Source of the DNA: Nemania diffusa
Lineage: Eukaryota; Ascomycota; Sordariomycetes; Xylariales; Xylariaceae
DNA: 64,000 bases
NCBI GenBank assembly: GCA_038501195.1
Contig: JBBPUQ010000002.1
Span: 6,463,001-6,527,000 of the forward strand
Direction of reading: 5' to 3'
This document shows positions 24,506 through 37,614 of the stretch, in pieces. The position numbers were made by a program, and so were the translations under genes. Position 1 is the stretch's first letter; the number at the start of each line of letters is the position of its first letter. The notes under the pieces were generated by a model. It did not search any database and was not told the origin of the DNA. It was given only the letters and a program-made list of their open reading frames with translations.

Positions 24506-27500
24506 TCACGTCCTCTCAACCTCTTCCCAATCCGAAATATGGGGATTCCATCTCAAGTATGAATAGGGATCGTAGGGAGGCAGCTTAAAGGGGAACTTCC
24601 CCAACCAGTAATGTTTGTTACAGTCGGGCTTGTTGAGTTCCGTCTCTATGTAAACGAGAAGGATGAGAAGCTCTTGGAGGAGAAGTTTAGGGACGAGGAC
24701 GCGCTTCTCAAGCGCAAAGTAATCTGTGAGTTGGGCATTTCCAGTTAGCGAGTGACCACTAGGAGAGGTCTTCCAACCCCGGGAACTCGTTCGTTTTTCC
24801 ATTCATTCAGCTTTCCACAAAACTCCCTATTAATTACTCTACTCCAAAGCAGAATCACTTACCTAGAGCATCCCGAGCCTCGGTAATATATGCTTGGCGA
24901 TCGAACGAATTGGTCTCCCCTCGATCCGAAAAGCGACTGATGAACGTAGCTCGGCTGTGTATAAAAGAATCGGTATTGTCCTCCGTTTGAACTTGCACAG
25001 TGTCTGTAAACTTAGCCGCTGACTCTTGACTTGCCGTTAATGTCACAGTCTTGACAAACTGGTAGAGCCGCACGTCTGCCATTCTCGTTGGCAATGCCGC
25101 CAACATTAACATGCCTATTTCGTATTTGTTAGCTTCGCACGGGGTGTAGGGCGACAGCGCATCGATAGGCCTAACCTAGAAAATAGAACAGCCATGCAGT
25201 CGGGCTCCCCTCCATCGTGTCCTGGTCAGCTATCATCATATTGGGGTTGGCTATTGAAAACTTAGTTAGCAGGACTAGCTTTTCTACTGGGTGTTCTAGT
25301 TGTGCAATAAGGCGGTGCTAGATAAAGCATACGTCGCTCGTGCAGCCGAGAATTCGCCCCCGACTATTTGTGAAATCGAACACGTATAATAGTATAAACG
25401 GCAAATCGTGGCATACATACCCAAGGTAGCCCGGAGGTTCTCTGCTGGGAGCCTCCTTGTTAGTATCCATGCTACATTTGCACACTTGACTTCGTCGTGT
25501 GCTTGATACGCCAAGCTATATGCCTCGATATGCTCACGCATTTCTGCGTGACCCCATGGTGTCTGCTCCCAACAGTCAGCTCCTCGTATGACAAATGAAG
25601 AGGTTTCTCTGGCGCAAGCCTCATCCTTCGTAGAAGATGACGAAACCACATGTCCAGGGGAAATAGTAACATGTTTTCGCATACCTGCTTCCACCTGGTT
25701 AGGTTTTCCCCATTGTACCACGGCCGTCCCGTAGCCCAGAGCCGAATTTGTTCATGCCATTTACGTGCTGCGTCGTGTAGTGGCGCAGTCAACTCAGCGT
25801 CGGGATTTACCTCAACCTCTGTATATTGTCGTAGCAAGAACTCTGGCGCGTAGAATTGTTCACCAGTGAACGCAGAAGGGAAAATGAATCCGTGCTGCCC
25901 ATTTGGCGGCGGGTTAGATTCCCAGAAAGCCTTAGACTGGAACCGCCACAGAAGTGCAGTCGGAAGCCATTTCACTCTAATTGTTTCCATTGGGTCCATA
26001 CTATCATGTCTGCGGTCGACCAGGGCGCCCAACCCACTTCCTCCTAGAATACTCGGGTAGTCAACGCACATTCCCGCTATTGGGATTTTCGAGGTAGAGG
26101 TCTCAAAAACAGGGAAAAACCTCTGTTCTCCTCCATCTGGTTAGTTAAAAAATACCTATCTTATTCTGACGATACCTATGTTGGCCGCGGAGGGGTCTCC
26201 AGTTGAGACATCCGGGATGCCTGAAAAGGGGGAGGGGCAGACTCAACTGGTGTTCCGCCAAAGAGCGCCGCTTCGAAAGAACGCCCGACCTCGCCTATAG
26301 GCTCGAAGTTTATAAACTAGAAATAATTCAGTTTAAATTATATTTGGTGTGTCAGATTATCGATGCAGAGAGAGCATACCGGTTCCATGAACGATACGCC
26401 TGGCCTAAGGCTCTCCGTTTCAACTTGTTTTTTTACTTCTGGACTCAAGTTCTCACCGGCTAGGAGTCGACTATAATAGATCGCATGCATCAGTTCGTCT
26501 TTCGCAGTCCACTGTTAGTTCTGGCAAGCTGTACGTGATAATACCCTCCTTCCCGTTATACTTTTGTTTACCCTCTTTGATCTAACGAGGCTGCTGCGTG
26601 AAATACATGCAGCGAAGAGTTTAACTATACTAGTGGAGGTTTAAGGCAAATCGAGAGTGCACCTACGTAGCATCTATACAGCAATAGTCGCATTTAGTCA
26701 GCACAAGACGCTCCAATGGCACTTTGCACTCACAGCTTGAGCGTGCGAAAACTGCATAAGGCATCTCTCGGCAACGCTTATCGCCTCGCCGCAGAGCACT
26801 GCCGTGACACTGGCGGTTATCCTACAAACAATCCGCGGAGGTTGTTCTTGGTACATTCTTAGGGTGTCTCCGCGGTGAGACTCATTGGCCGTTGAAAAGC
26901 TCCAAAACAGAGATTCCATCAATTTCTCGATCAACTTGCTCCAGTTTGCCGTGTCGGGTTCGATATCCCGGCCGCTGAATGGCACATCTAAATTTTCACA
27001 TTCCTGCTTTTCAACGGCTGGCGGTAAGAGAATTCTGTTATCTCTAGTCGGGTCGATCTGGCCTTTCGGAAAATATGGTGATGCTTCGTTTAACTCGCGC
27101 CACAGCTGGATGCGGCCATATAATAATGTCCCGAGCCTGCGCGCGAACACACGGAGAGTCTCCCGTTAGCGACTGCTGACAGATATCTCTTAATTTTATT
27201 TTTAAGGTCCCAAATCTTACCACTCGTTACTGTCTCTGATCATTGCTTTCAATATCCGATTTGCTATTTCGAGGCTAAATCGCACGATGCTCCAGACTCT
27301 CTCGTCATCTACACTCCATGTCTTCACCTCTCTCCTCATCCCATCTCTGTCAACGATGAAGTCCCTGTCATTGATAAGATTGGTATTAACCCATCGGTCT
27401 TTGCGAAAAAATGGGAACCAGGTGCTTTCATCGACTTCGATCCGTTCCGATAAATACTTCTCTATACATTGATCGTAGAGCTCATCGTCACCTGGCCGAT

Positions 27501-27901
27501 TCCCACTTAGCAAGGCTGGACCTCCGTCCCACGTGACGGCGCTACCAAGGGCTATGGCGTTCCATGTTGGGAGGCCTAAATGCCTAACTCGCTGGGACTC
27601 CTCGGTTATTAGAGTCTCGTCGAGTTCTTCGAGGCTTCGCGGCGGCTCAAAATCATTTGAATCGGGCACAACATCGTAATATCGCGGGTCGAGGCTGTAA
27701 ATGATCAGTTTCTCGTCGTAAATTGCACCTCGTATACAATCGTAGGATTCCTTACTTGGGGTTCAAAGGCGCGAGGTGAGAATGGACAAGGTCATCCTTC
27801 TTTACTAGTGAATATTGGTGCCTCTCTTCAAGGTGACCAAAACGCTGCGCCCAAGGTGACCCCGGAGCACCGGTGGGAACATTGAAGGTCTTTACAGGCA
27901 T
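24506..27901 (-). CDS. Paralogue of the HExxH protein with altered motif DELMH; 3' half disturbed
   Basis: Exons 27901..27756, 27694..27221, 27136..26734 and 26511..26380, continuing from 26316, join in frame and start at an ATG (MPVKTFNVPTGAPGSPWAQR). The order matches the protein at 11.8 kb: a helical VWSIVRFSLEIANRIL region, RIVCRITASVTAVL..SVAERC, then AKDELMHAIYYSRLLAG, then FEPIGEVGRSFEAALFGG. At the zinc motif the first histidine is aspartate (D346, E347, H350), so canonical HExxH is lost. After about 26250 the frame changes: GIPDVSTGDPSAANI (26230-26180) belongs to the same protein but is in another frame, with no good intron between. Further coding pieces follow: 26136 to about 25690, about 25580-25437, 25112-24865 and 24802-24506. 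The last two have uncertain joins and could be a separate gene. Possibly a pseudogene or pseudoenzyme; no function assigned. Confidence 0.5.
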
Positions 27902-28221
27902 CGCAGCACAGTGTAGTCGGTATACGTTCGATTAAATGACCGGCGCTGTGGCATTAGAATAGAGAATAGACACATCGTGAGCGAAGCGTATAGAGTAAAG
28001 TGTAGTACTTCTTAATAAAATCATTACCACAAAGATGTATCGGAAACGGTGTTGAACAGGAGTGGCTGAACAAAGAACTTGGCCTTCTAGTATGGTGTTT
28101 AGCTATCTCACTAAGACATTTTCCAAATCTAACAAGAAGGCCTTCTCACGAGAAGAACAATGACGGCCAATGTACTCGAAAATTGATTCGAGGTATACTA
28201 CTCTAATGCATATTCCTTTAA
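27902..28221. other. Short intergenic region
   Basis: 320 bp holding the promoter of the DELMH gene and the 3' flank of the SDR gene. Nothing else seen. Confidence 0.5.
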
Positions 28222-29434
28222 TTAACAAATGAATCTGCTGCCAATTAGCCCTTCGCTCAATTCCCAGAGACGCCGAGCAATACTCGGGTCCTTCGCGTGA
28301 CCTGCACATGGGAAGAACTGGCAGTCTGCGAGATACAACCCACGGCACTCTGTAGGAGAAGAATATCAGGTCAGTACCCAGTAATGTCTAGACAGTGGCT
28401 CGCCTCAGAATAATCAACCTACCGCCGAGCGATGGGTCTAATGCAGCAACGAGGCTTGTCGAACCACCTTCGTCGCTATTCTTCCAATACTTAGATGTCG
28501 CTGTTATCGCCTCGGCGACCTCCTCGTCGTGCTCTCTTCCAAGATGGCTGACGACGCCTGGATTCATGATATATACTCGTCAGTCAACTAGATCTATCCG
28601 CATGATGTGTTAAGGAGACACGTGCCTCCTGGATGGACGGCGTACGCCATGATACCGGAAGCTGCCGCATGATCCTGTAAAGATAGAGTGAACAGGATAT
28701 TGGCAGTCTTGCTCTGAGAATAGGCTATAGTAGACAGATAACCATCTTCCGAGGCCTTGGCGAATGCCGGCGGCATGGAGGGAATGGGCTTTTCCTCGGG
28801 TGGGATCTCCTTGTTTTCCATGTTGTAATCGTGCAAACGGACTGGCGAGAGCATGTGGCCGTGGCTCGATAGGTTAACGATTCGCGTAGCCCCTGGAGGC
28901 GATTGCCTTGCTGCGGCTTTTAGTAGTGGGAATAGGAGCTTCGTAATTAGAAAGGTTCCGATATGATTGACACCAAACTGCATCTCGAGTCCTTCAGCTG
29001 TCCACTGCCGTAGGCGATGCGTGCAGCCGGCATTGTTCACGAGGATGTCGAGTGTGGAAATCATGGTTTCGACTTCCGCCACGGCTTTTCGTATGGATTC
29101 TTGAGATGCCAGGTCCATGATAACCGTTCGTACATTGACGCCGGGATATGAAGTCCGAATTACGTTAGTAATAGCATCTAGCTTGTCTTTGGTCCTTGAT
29201 AACAGGATCAAATTCGCGGGTTCTTGTGATGCAAATGCCATCGCGGTCCCTTCCCCGACCCCTTGTGGTGCAACCCCTGTGACGATGACTTCAGAAATGC
29301 GTTAGTAACGAGATTTATATCGAACAATTTAGTAGATGCTGTGACGTACCATTTCTTCCCTTGATTCTGTCTGAATATTTAGCAGCAACACTCAATGCCG
29401 ATGTTTTCTGACCCCAATCTGGGTTGGACGTCAT
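28222..29434 (-). CDS. Short-chain dehydrogenase/reductase
   Basis: Exons 29434..29350, 29288..28620, 28557..28423 and 28349..28222 give 338 residues. The NAD(P)-binding glycine motif is TGVAPQGVGEG, followed by LILLSRTKDKL, VIMDLASQES, ILVNNAG and the catalytic pair in YSQSK. HPGG and a C-terminal ARRLWELSEGLIG are typical of the retinol-dehydrogenase/WWOX-like branch of SDRs. The donor of intron 2 is weak (GTCTCC at 28619), so that join is uncertain by a few residues. The gene is divergent from the FAD monooxygenase (721-bp shared upstream region), and the two may be co-regulated. Substrate unknown. Confidence 0.88.
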
Positions 29435-30155
29435 AGTTTCGACGAAGGACAGTATGTAATAATGTATAGGGATTTTTGGTGTCGATTTCTTAGATAGGAA
29501 GGGGGTACAACTTTCTAAGCCTCCATGTAGATTTATGTTAAGTGATTAAGTAACCAGACCCTATAAATTGGTTACATCTATGGATTTGGCTATATATAAG
29601 GGACCTTCGGCCACCCTTATAGATCTAGAAGGTTAGGAATCAATGGATTTATCTATTGAGCCCTATACTACACCCTTCTTCCTAGCTTCTATAGGACTTT
29701 TATTCACTCTGTGACCTTCTCCTCTGATAATCTAACTCTCAAGATTCTGCGCTCTGATCCCCGACTTCTATTCAACAGGGGTATCATCATGTTTGCTTGG
29801 CTAAGTAGGCGGGCAATTGCTAGGGCATGTTGGATAATCCAACGTGGCATGGGCTACTACTATCTGTATAGGCTAAGGTCTTGGACCCATCCTGTCGGTT
29901 GTAAGCTTCCGGCCCAGCAAAACAGACCGAGGGTATATCGTTCTCACCCACGATCCCCACGGCGGCTATCATGAACGGCCCACCAGACCCCTGGGACGCG
30001 GGTTGCGCATGATAATAACCCCACGTGTCCCCGCATAGCAAGTAGAGGTGATAGAGTTCAGCGTAATCGCCATACTTAAGGTGTTGGCGATGTGGTATTC
30101 TTTGTTATCACATCCAGACAGGATCCCGTAGATTTCCAAGCTATCTTATTCCACG
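29435..30155. promoter_or_regulatory. Shared upstream region of the SDR and FAD monooxygenase genes
   Basis: 721 bp between two divergent starts. AT-rich around 29500-29660. No palindromic zinc-cluster site was evident by eye. Regulatory role inferred from gene orientation only. Confidence 0.4.
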
Positions 30156-32001
30156 ATGACTACCAATGGCAAAATCAATGGTGCATCATCGCGTCCCCCT
30201 ACGGGAATCAAAGTCATCGTCGTGGGTGCGGGTACGTTTTGTGTGCACGACTGGGATCACTAGGTGGCCTAGAGATTATTTGCAAGCTGACGGGTGCATT
30301 GCGATCTAGGATTTGGCGGCTTGGGCGCCGCGATAGAATGCCATCGTCAAGGTCATGATGTCGAGATATACGAGGCATTTCCCGAGTTAAAGCAACTGGG
30401 TGACATCATCTCCTTTGGGCCTAATGCCGGGCGCATCTTCTATCGATGGTCAAATGGTGAGATCGTTCGGCGAATGAGGCCGCTAAGCGTATGTGGCATT
30501 TAGTACTTTGTAAAGTGAACCACTGACCTAAGTCGCGCAGATCGATCTAAGAAAGTATGGCTTCAATATTCACAAGTATGACACCGGCGAGATTGTCATT
30601 AATCAGGCGACGCCGGAATATTCCGTAGAAGCGCCGAACTTCAACGGACATAGAGGCGAATTACACGAAGTAGTGTTCAGTTATGCGAAGGATGAGCTCG
30701 GCATACCAAGTGAGTACCCACGACTCCCGCCATGTTCTCTATCGCCTTGATAGACCACATGGGCAAATGGACCGATAAGGAGAAGACTGACTCGACATGG
30801 TTCAGTCCATCTAGGTAACAGGATCAGCACGTATTTCGAGGACGAGAACGAGTCAGGAATCGAGCTTGAAAGCGGTGTCAAGGTAAAGTATTTAGCTAAC
30901 ACCCCTTCACCTTTTTCCCGTTCAGAGCTATAATTGACTCTAATAAAGGTATCGGCCGACGTTGTCATCGCTGCGGACGGTGTGCGATCCAGAGCTCGAA
31001 AATCGGTATTAGGCTACGAAGACAAGCCGAAAAGCAGCGGATACGCAGTGTGGCGAGCCTGGTATTGCTTCCCGTTTGTCTTTCTCAGCCCACAGGGGCT
31101 AGAGCTGATAGCAATAGGTTTCCAAATAAAGACATGCTCGCAGATCCTCTGACAGCCCAATATTGCGAGAATGGCGATACATTCAACGGTTGGATTGGCC
31201 CGGACATGCACTTTCGTGAGTCACGGAGAATCCTTCCCATTCCGTCTAGCCCATATCCCTAGGAAGATTGCTGATGATTCTGGCGCCGAAGTCTTCAGCA
31301 CCATAAAGAACGGCTCTGATTGCTGTTGGGTTCTCACCCATCCCGACGAACACGACATTGACGAGTCGTGGAGCTTCCCTGGCAAGCTCTCCGAAGTCAA
31401 AGAGGCGATCAAGGACTGGGACCCGATGTGTACTAGGATCGTGTCAAAAACCCCGGAAGAGATGTTGGTAGACTGGAAACTGGTGTATCGGGACCCCTTA
31501 CCCACGTGGGTAAGCCCGAAAGGAAGAATCGTCCTAGTCGGCGACTCAGCACATCCTTTCTTGCCCACTAGCGCACAGGGAGCGACACAGGCACTTGAGG
31601 ATGGTGGTAAGTTCAGCTGTTTCTAGTCTGAAATAACCGTCTCTTCCTTCTCCTTCAAGAAAATCTTTCATAAACGGTTTACGAGCTCCGACAAAGAGAC
31701 ATAGTAATTAATTAATTTGAACCTCATAGTTTCAATCGCCGTCTGTCTCCGAAAAGGTGGGAAAGAGAACGTGCCAGTATCTGTCAGAGCGCACGAGAAG
31801 ATCCGCTACGACCGCGTCCGTGCAACGCAGAAGACAGGGGAGTCTACGCGAGACATGTGGCACAAGACAGATTGGGAAAAGGTCAAGAAGAATCCGGAGA
31901 TCATCCAGTTTCCTCGCCAAGACTGGATTTTCGACTTTGACACAGAAAAGAATGCTGAGGAAGTGTATGATGAGGTCGTTAAGGGGCTGTCTGCGGTATA
32001 G
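30156..32001 (+). CDS. FAD-dependent monooxygenase, salicylate-hydroxylase-like
   Basis: Eight exons (30156..30231, 30310..30488, 30541..30709, 30806..30882, 30949..31061, 31118..31215, 31292..31606 and 31730..32001) give 432 residues. It has the FAD GxGxxG motif in VIVVGAGFGGLGAAIE (about 20-35), the DG motif AADGVRSRARK and the GD motif GDSAHPFLPTSAQGATQALE. This is the full group A flavoprotein hydroxylase set, so the enzyme is probably active. Known relatives hydroxylate, and often decarboxylate, aromatic rings using NAD(P)H and oxygen in the cytosol. It is divergent from an SDR and convergent with a transporter, which fits an aromatic-compound pathway. The exact substrate is not readable. 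Confidence 0.9.
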
Positions 32002-32390
32002 AAACTACGAGAAGAGATTTCACTGGCCATTAGGTATTTCATCACACATACAGAGTACTTATATAGCCAATAGAGTACAGTTCCTTCATTTTATGCACTG
32101 TACTGATTATAGATATGCAGTTAGGAGATATGAAATTAATGGACGAGGGTTTATTTTTAAACAAGTATCAGAAAGATGATTACAACAACCTTCTCAATGG
32201 CATCCTTTTCTTCTATTGTTAGCACATACTACAATGGAAAATGACAGCAATCTCCCCGGAATCAAATCACTTCTACAAATTCTCTGTCTCCGTCTCTGTC
32301 CCCTGCCCCCCTGATAGAACATGTCAATTCTGTAAGAAACGTCATAAGCACCCCCAGAAGGGGACCCCTGAATCTAGATCGAAACCTCAA
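32002..32390. other. Convergent 3' flanks
   Basis: 389 bp between the monooxygenase and transporter stops. Nothing notable. Confidence 0.5.
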
Positions 32391-34410
32391 TCAGATCTCG
32401 ATCCCAGTCGTAACAGTTGTAGAATTCTTGGGTTCGCTACCATCTCCATGGCTTGACTGGGATTCAACATGGTCCGTTTGAGGCTTCTCGTCAAGAGCGA
32501 TATGATGTCCAGTGCATTGATACTTTCGGAATTTTCGGGCGGGAACGCGAGCCTCAAACTGTTAAACAGAATTAGCACAAGTTCACTATTAGCGAAATTC
32601 GTACGAAGACGGCTCACCATTTCGTCGATCTGCTCCAGGGTTCGGCCTTTGACCTCGGGTAGATAGAGCCAGACCCAAGTCCCGGCAATAAGGCAGCTGC
32701 CCGTCCAGATGTAGCCATACTTTGGACCCCAGCCCAATTTCATGGGATTGATGAAGTACGGCGCGGTAAACGTAGTCAACCAGGCACCCAAGAATCCGAG
32801 TGCCGTGGCTAACCCGAAAGTGTGACTACGCAAGCGCTGAGACGCAAGTTCGCCTCCCGAGAGCCACGCGTAGGTAGATATGAAGGCATTGTAGGCCACG
32901 ATATAGATGACGCTAAGGCCGACTATCACCTTTCCGGTCTTCTGGGTTCCCGGTTCGACGGTGTACACAATGGCCATGATTAACTGCGAGAGTCCACAGA
33001 CCACGAAGCCTGTCACCATCATTACACGTCGACGGCCATATTTTGTAATAATTAGGGCGTTGATCATTAATGCGGCGACACCGGTTGCAGTCAGGATACA
33101 CGAGTTCTCAAACGCATTTCCTACGTTGGCCATTTCGAAGAAATAGGTACCGTATGCTGTTCATCTTGTTAGGCTAATGATGGTACGGAATGTAGCGCGA
33201 GGAGCAGCTTACAGATCACGAACATAGCCCCAGAAGCAGCTTGTGTAGTCAGGCCGAGGACGGAGAGGATGGTTCGGCGCCGATCGATCGGATTCTGAAA
33301 AAGCGTGCGGTATCCCACGCTTGATTGGATTCGAGCCTCTGCGGCAAGCGTTGTCTTCATCTCATCTAGTTCATCCGCAACAGACCATCCAGCCGGCCTC
33401 AGTCGTCGGAGCGCTCGCTCAGCGTCTTCCATTCTCCCCTCTGCGATATATATAAGTATGCTGTCTTGGGCGATATATCCCTTGCTGTGCATTTTGACTT
33501 ACTACAACAAGTTAGCTTTGGATACGGCCGACTTAAAGGAGTGACGCGAGAGACAATATTTAGAATAGGGGCGCGTGATAACTTTATACATACCTAGTTG
33601 CTAACCACCTGGGACTTTCGGGTATAAAAAACAAGCCAATCGTCAATATCAAAGGAATAAGGTGAACAATGCCCAATGGGATGACGTAGGCATTTTTACT
33701 ATGGATTTTGGCAGCGAAGTTGTCAATTACGGTACCGACGAGAGACCCTACGGCCCACGATTAGCAGAGACGTCGAGTAGAAACAGATACCGCGACTTTA
33801 CTCACCAACCGAGACCCAATACGTGAAGATGGAGATACCGAAACCTCTATAGCGACCAGGCGAACATTCCTACTCATATATCAGCCTCTAGCCCGCTGCG
33901 GCGGCTCTCGTCATTTACCTGAATATAAAGCTGCGCATGCGTCATCAAAAGTCCATTTGACAAGCCGATGATCAACCTTCCAGCATACAGGCCACCGATC
34001 TGTGTCGTGGCCTGCATGACCGCTGTAGAAATGAAGACGCCAACGCAGGCGATCCAGAGCGACATCTTGCGACCGAAGTACTTGGCGGTAAACCCGGCGG
34101 TAGACGATGAGATGAAGGCGCCCAGGATCATGAGCGAGGAGATGAGCTGTTGCCGTTCGGCATTGATGTTCCACCCGAGAGGCGTATCCGGGGCTCGCTG
34201 TCCAAATACCTAGAAGCTACTTGTTAACCGACCTGTCGGCGAAGTTGACCACATGAGTATCACCTGGAGAAATCCAATCATTGCCTGTAGGCCGCCAATG
34301 ATTCCAAAGTCGAGGCCATATTGGAACGAACTCAACGAGACGAGACAGATGATAGACAAAGCCTTCCAATGCTCCCTCATCCCAAGATTCTGATCCTGAT
34401 GCGACGCCAT
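32391..34410 (-). CDS. MFS transporter, sugar porter (maltose/alpha-glucoside permease-like)
   Basis: Seven exons (34410..34264, 34209..33919, 33869..33806, 33747..33594, 33484..33213, 33156..32618 and 32558..32391) give 544 residues. Sugar-porter marks are FQYGLDFGIIGGLQAM in the first helix, KYFGRK between helices 2 and 3, ECSPGRYRG, PESPRWLATSKG and, after helix 12, PEVKGRTLEQIDEMFEARVPARKF. Twelve hydrophobic helices can be counted. This is a plasma-membrane proton symporter family. The best resemblance is to fungal maltose/alpha-glucoside permeases, but this clade also carries other small polyols and glycosides. It lies beside an amidase and an FAD monooxygenase and may import their substrate. 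Confidence 0.9.
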
Positions 34411-35558
34411 GGTGTTGATCTTGGTATTCGTAGTGTCTATTGTGGACGTTGGCGTCTCCTCTCCGTAGGTGGATGTGTAGTTGAAGGGACGAGCAAAAGT
34501 GCCTCTCGTGTGCAACCTCGGGCGTCAACGATGTAAATCATCTGTCCACCGGCGCCCAAATAACGGTTCACACCATGTTCAACCTGATGTAGCACTGAAC
34601 CCCTCAAACTGCCGAAGTATAGTATCGGCCATGCAAAGTTCGGGCGGGAACGAGTGAGGGTCCCTTGGAAAAGGTGTGCTAGGTTCTCATCCGACAGCCC
34701 TTGCCTAACAGGTAATCAGAATTCGGATCCCCCTCATCACAATCTGGACGTCTGTTGCCCAGTCTGCATGGTCGCTCGCCCTCCATCCGACCGGCTAATC
34801 GGGGTTTTGCCAACACGGTAAGCCAATATTACCCTACATTGGCAATGGGACGGTTATTTTAGGCCTAGGATTCTACCCAATATAGCAAGCGCGTTACTAA
34901 TAAAAGAGGGTAATGTAGTACTGTTCCGTTCTATTTCCTATCTTGTATAATTATGGGAGTGTCCGAGATTGTTTGTCTGATGTTGGATGTTGACATCAAT
35001 AGAGGCTTAATTAAGGCCATCGGTGTTGGGGGCGACAGGGGTTAGAATTTGCGCCAAGACTCATATATTTTACTGCGAACTGCTGGTCATGAGTCTCATC
35101 GGAGAGTCCGCTAGTACAATCTAATAAGCTATGCATTAAAACAAGATGTTAGTGTTTGCATCCAGTGCCGATTTCATAATTCTCTACATCGTGAAAATGA
35201 AGAAGTGCTTAGATCAAAGGATGCCTCGTCCTCAACATCGTGGCATTTCCACTCGAGCAAGCTATCAACCGCAGCTACACGCGCAGCATATAAAGGCCAA
35301 CATATTGCCGTTATTAGTAGTAGGTGTCAGAAAACTCACGCCGTTAATCTTGTTAAAAGTCAACGGTATAAATGGCACGCGACAGTGACACAACACTGTC
35401 TACACGAAGCTGGTGATATCTAACAGATGGTCATCATAGGGCACTGTGGCGGAGGAAAAACGATGTCGTTAATCCTTCAGTATTAACAGTGTATATAGTG
35501 CGCGACAGGCACTTAATACTTTCATATTATCAACAGTTTCTGGCTGCCATGCATTTTC
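34411..35558. other. Intergenic: transporter promoter and amidase 3' flank
   Basis: 1.15 kb. The frame upstream of the transporter start stays open back to 34515, so a longer N-terminus starting there is possible but less likely. No other gene or repeat seen. Confidence 0.5.
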
Positions 35559-37614
35559 TCATTCTTCAACTAGCGCGCGTGGCGGCCGTACATTTTCAGG
35601 AAACGTTGCTTCCCATGCAGACATGACTTGAAATATCTTTGCCTCATCTCCATCTGGAGCAATCACATGCAAAGAGAATCCCCGACCGTTAAAGTCAGCA
35701 TACCCTAATGGAAGGTTGCCGAGAGGGTAGCCAGCTGCAGCGGCCACGCTGCTCATCCTGGAGTCACTGGGTGCAAGAATAACGTCAATATCATGGCTAT
35801 TCAGCACTCTGTTGATGGCACCCCTGGCAGCCGCTCGAAGAGCTTCCGTATTTCGATCGTATTGTTCCTTGGTCATTGTACTGTCTCTAATTTTCTCGAG
35901 GCCTCTTTGGTTGTTATCGCCTATCGATGTTAGCTTATGGCCAGAGAACTAGTTTTTGTATGATCTAACGAACGGGGGGTAAACTCCAAGTCTGCATGTG
36001 CCTCATTCCAACGAATCAGATCCTCAACTGTCTGTGGCGTGTTGTTCCACAGCTCCAGGAAACCGGGCCAATTCATTTTCATTTGGTAATCTAAAAGATA
36101 AGTCAGTATCCTGTGAATGTTATTGCCTGCTAATAGGAGTTCTTCTATCTAATAATGTGTCTTACTGAACAAGTCTCCCATGTCATCAAGGTCAGGCATC
36201 GCATCGACAATTTCTTCCCAGGTAAAATTGACAGACCTGGCAACTGTGCCGCCCCGTTTTTCGATTGCTCTAGATGCGGCTAACAAAGCTGAGTCCGTCT
36301 GCTGAAAGAAGCCGTCGATCTCTTCAATAAGATCTCCGGGAGTTCTCCATCGGCTAGGTTCAACAAAGCCGAGCTTTAGCTTATCCCACGTGGTTTCTAG
36401 GGGTAAGTAGTGGCCGGGGCTAAGACGCTGAATGATTGCGGAGAGTATAGCTACATCTGCGCTGGTTTTCGCGTACGGCCCTTGAGAGTCAAACCCTGGG
36501 GCACCAGGCTGGAAGCCGTGTTGATCAACGCTACCTGGGGTGAGCTTGATCGCGTATAATCCTGCCCTTGATGCGGGCCAAGTAATAGACCCTTCGAGCT
36601 CTGTACCTAGAGAGATTGGTGAGAACCCTGCAGTGACGGCAGTAGCACTTCCAGAAGATGACCCGGCTGGCCCCTACGATAACATTAGCCCGCATGTATA
36701 TTTCGAGAGAAATGGAGGCATACCCAGCTTGTACTGGATGGAGCACCTGGCGGGATATCACCTTCTACGTGCGGATTCTTTGTCTGCGCACCAATACCAT
36801 CAGATAAAGTGTATAAGCTTCCGGGTATAGATTAGCAGACTTGGCCTCCAACAGCAGACCATCCAGCCATGAGACGATCTCCTTTTGCGTTTCCTAGCTC
36901 CTATAATCTAGTTAGCGTAAGCTAGGTTATATAGATAGAGCTTCAGTAGAATATGGCTGCGAGTATGGAAGTCGAAGACCGTAGGATGGGTATGGTCACG
37001 GGGTAGGGGTAGAATCGTAAAAGAATTGAACTGACACTTAGATTCGCCTTGGCGAAAATGATCAAGCCCGCATTGTTTAAAGTGCCAATTAAGTTGGCAT
37101 CGACCTTGGCTTCACCTTGTTTCAAGGCATAGGAACCGCACGTGCTGGGCATATTACGGGTCACACAGATATCCTAGATCTATCTTTAGCATGAAAATAA
37201 ACGCTTTAGATATCTGAATTCCTAGAATTTGGTAATTGTTGAAATTGATTGCTTGAAAGCATGTTGGAGCCTGCAGCTCACCTTTAGGATAATGGGGACA
37301 CCATGTAACGGCCCTCTAGTTTTGCCTTGTTTTCGCTCCTCGTCAAGTAGGTCAGCGCGTTGCAAAATATCTTCACGGTTAGCTACAGAAATAATAGCGT
37401 TGAGTTGGATGCCATTGTGATTGTGTTTGGCGATTTGGGCAAGATATAGCTGAACGGCATCTCTGCTCGTAAGTAGGCCACTAGATAAGAGCTTTTCTAG
37501 CCCTACTGCGGTCAATTTGAGTAGATTTACTAAGGGAAATTAGATATACAAATATCGCTCTAGAGGGCATTAATTGTTCCGGCTTGGAACTCAACACGCA
37601 CCTTTAAGGGTCAT
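35559..37614 (-). CDS. Amidase (amidase-signature family)
   Basis: Eight exons (37614..37602, 37529..37282, 37173..37036, 36900..36841, 36783..36724, 36673..36166, 36090..35974 and 35920..35559) give 501 residues. The catalytic lysine is in GPLHGVPIILKD, the second structural serine lies in GWSAVGGQTKNP, and the Gly/Ser-rich nucleophile loop is GPAGSSSGSATAVTAGFS. IKLTPGSV and GPYAKTSADVA follow, as usual for this family. All three members of the Ser-cisSer-Lys triad appear present. These cytosolic enzymes hydrolyse carboxamides to acid and ammonia. The first exon is only 13 nt. Same strand as the MFS gene downstream. Confidence 0.9.
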
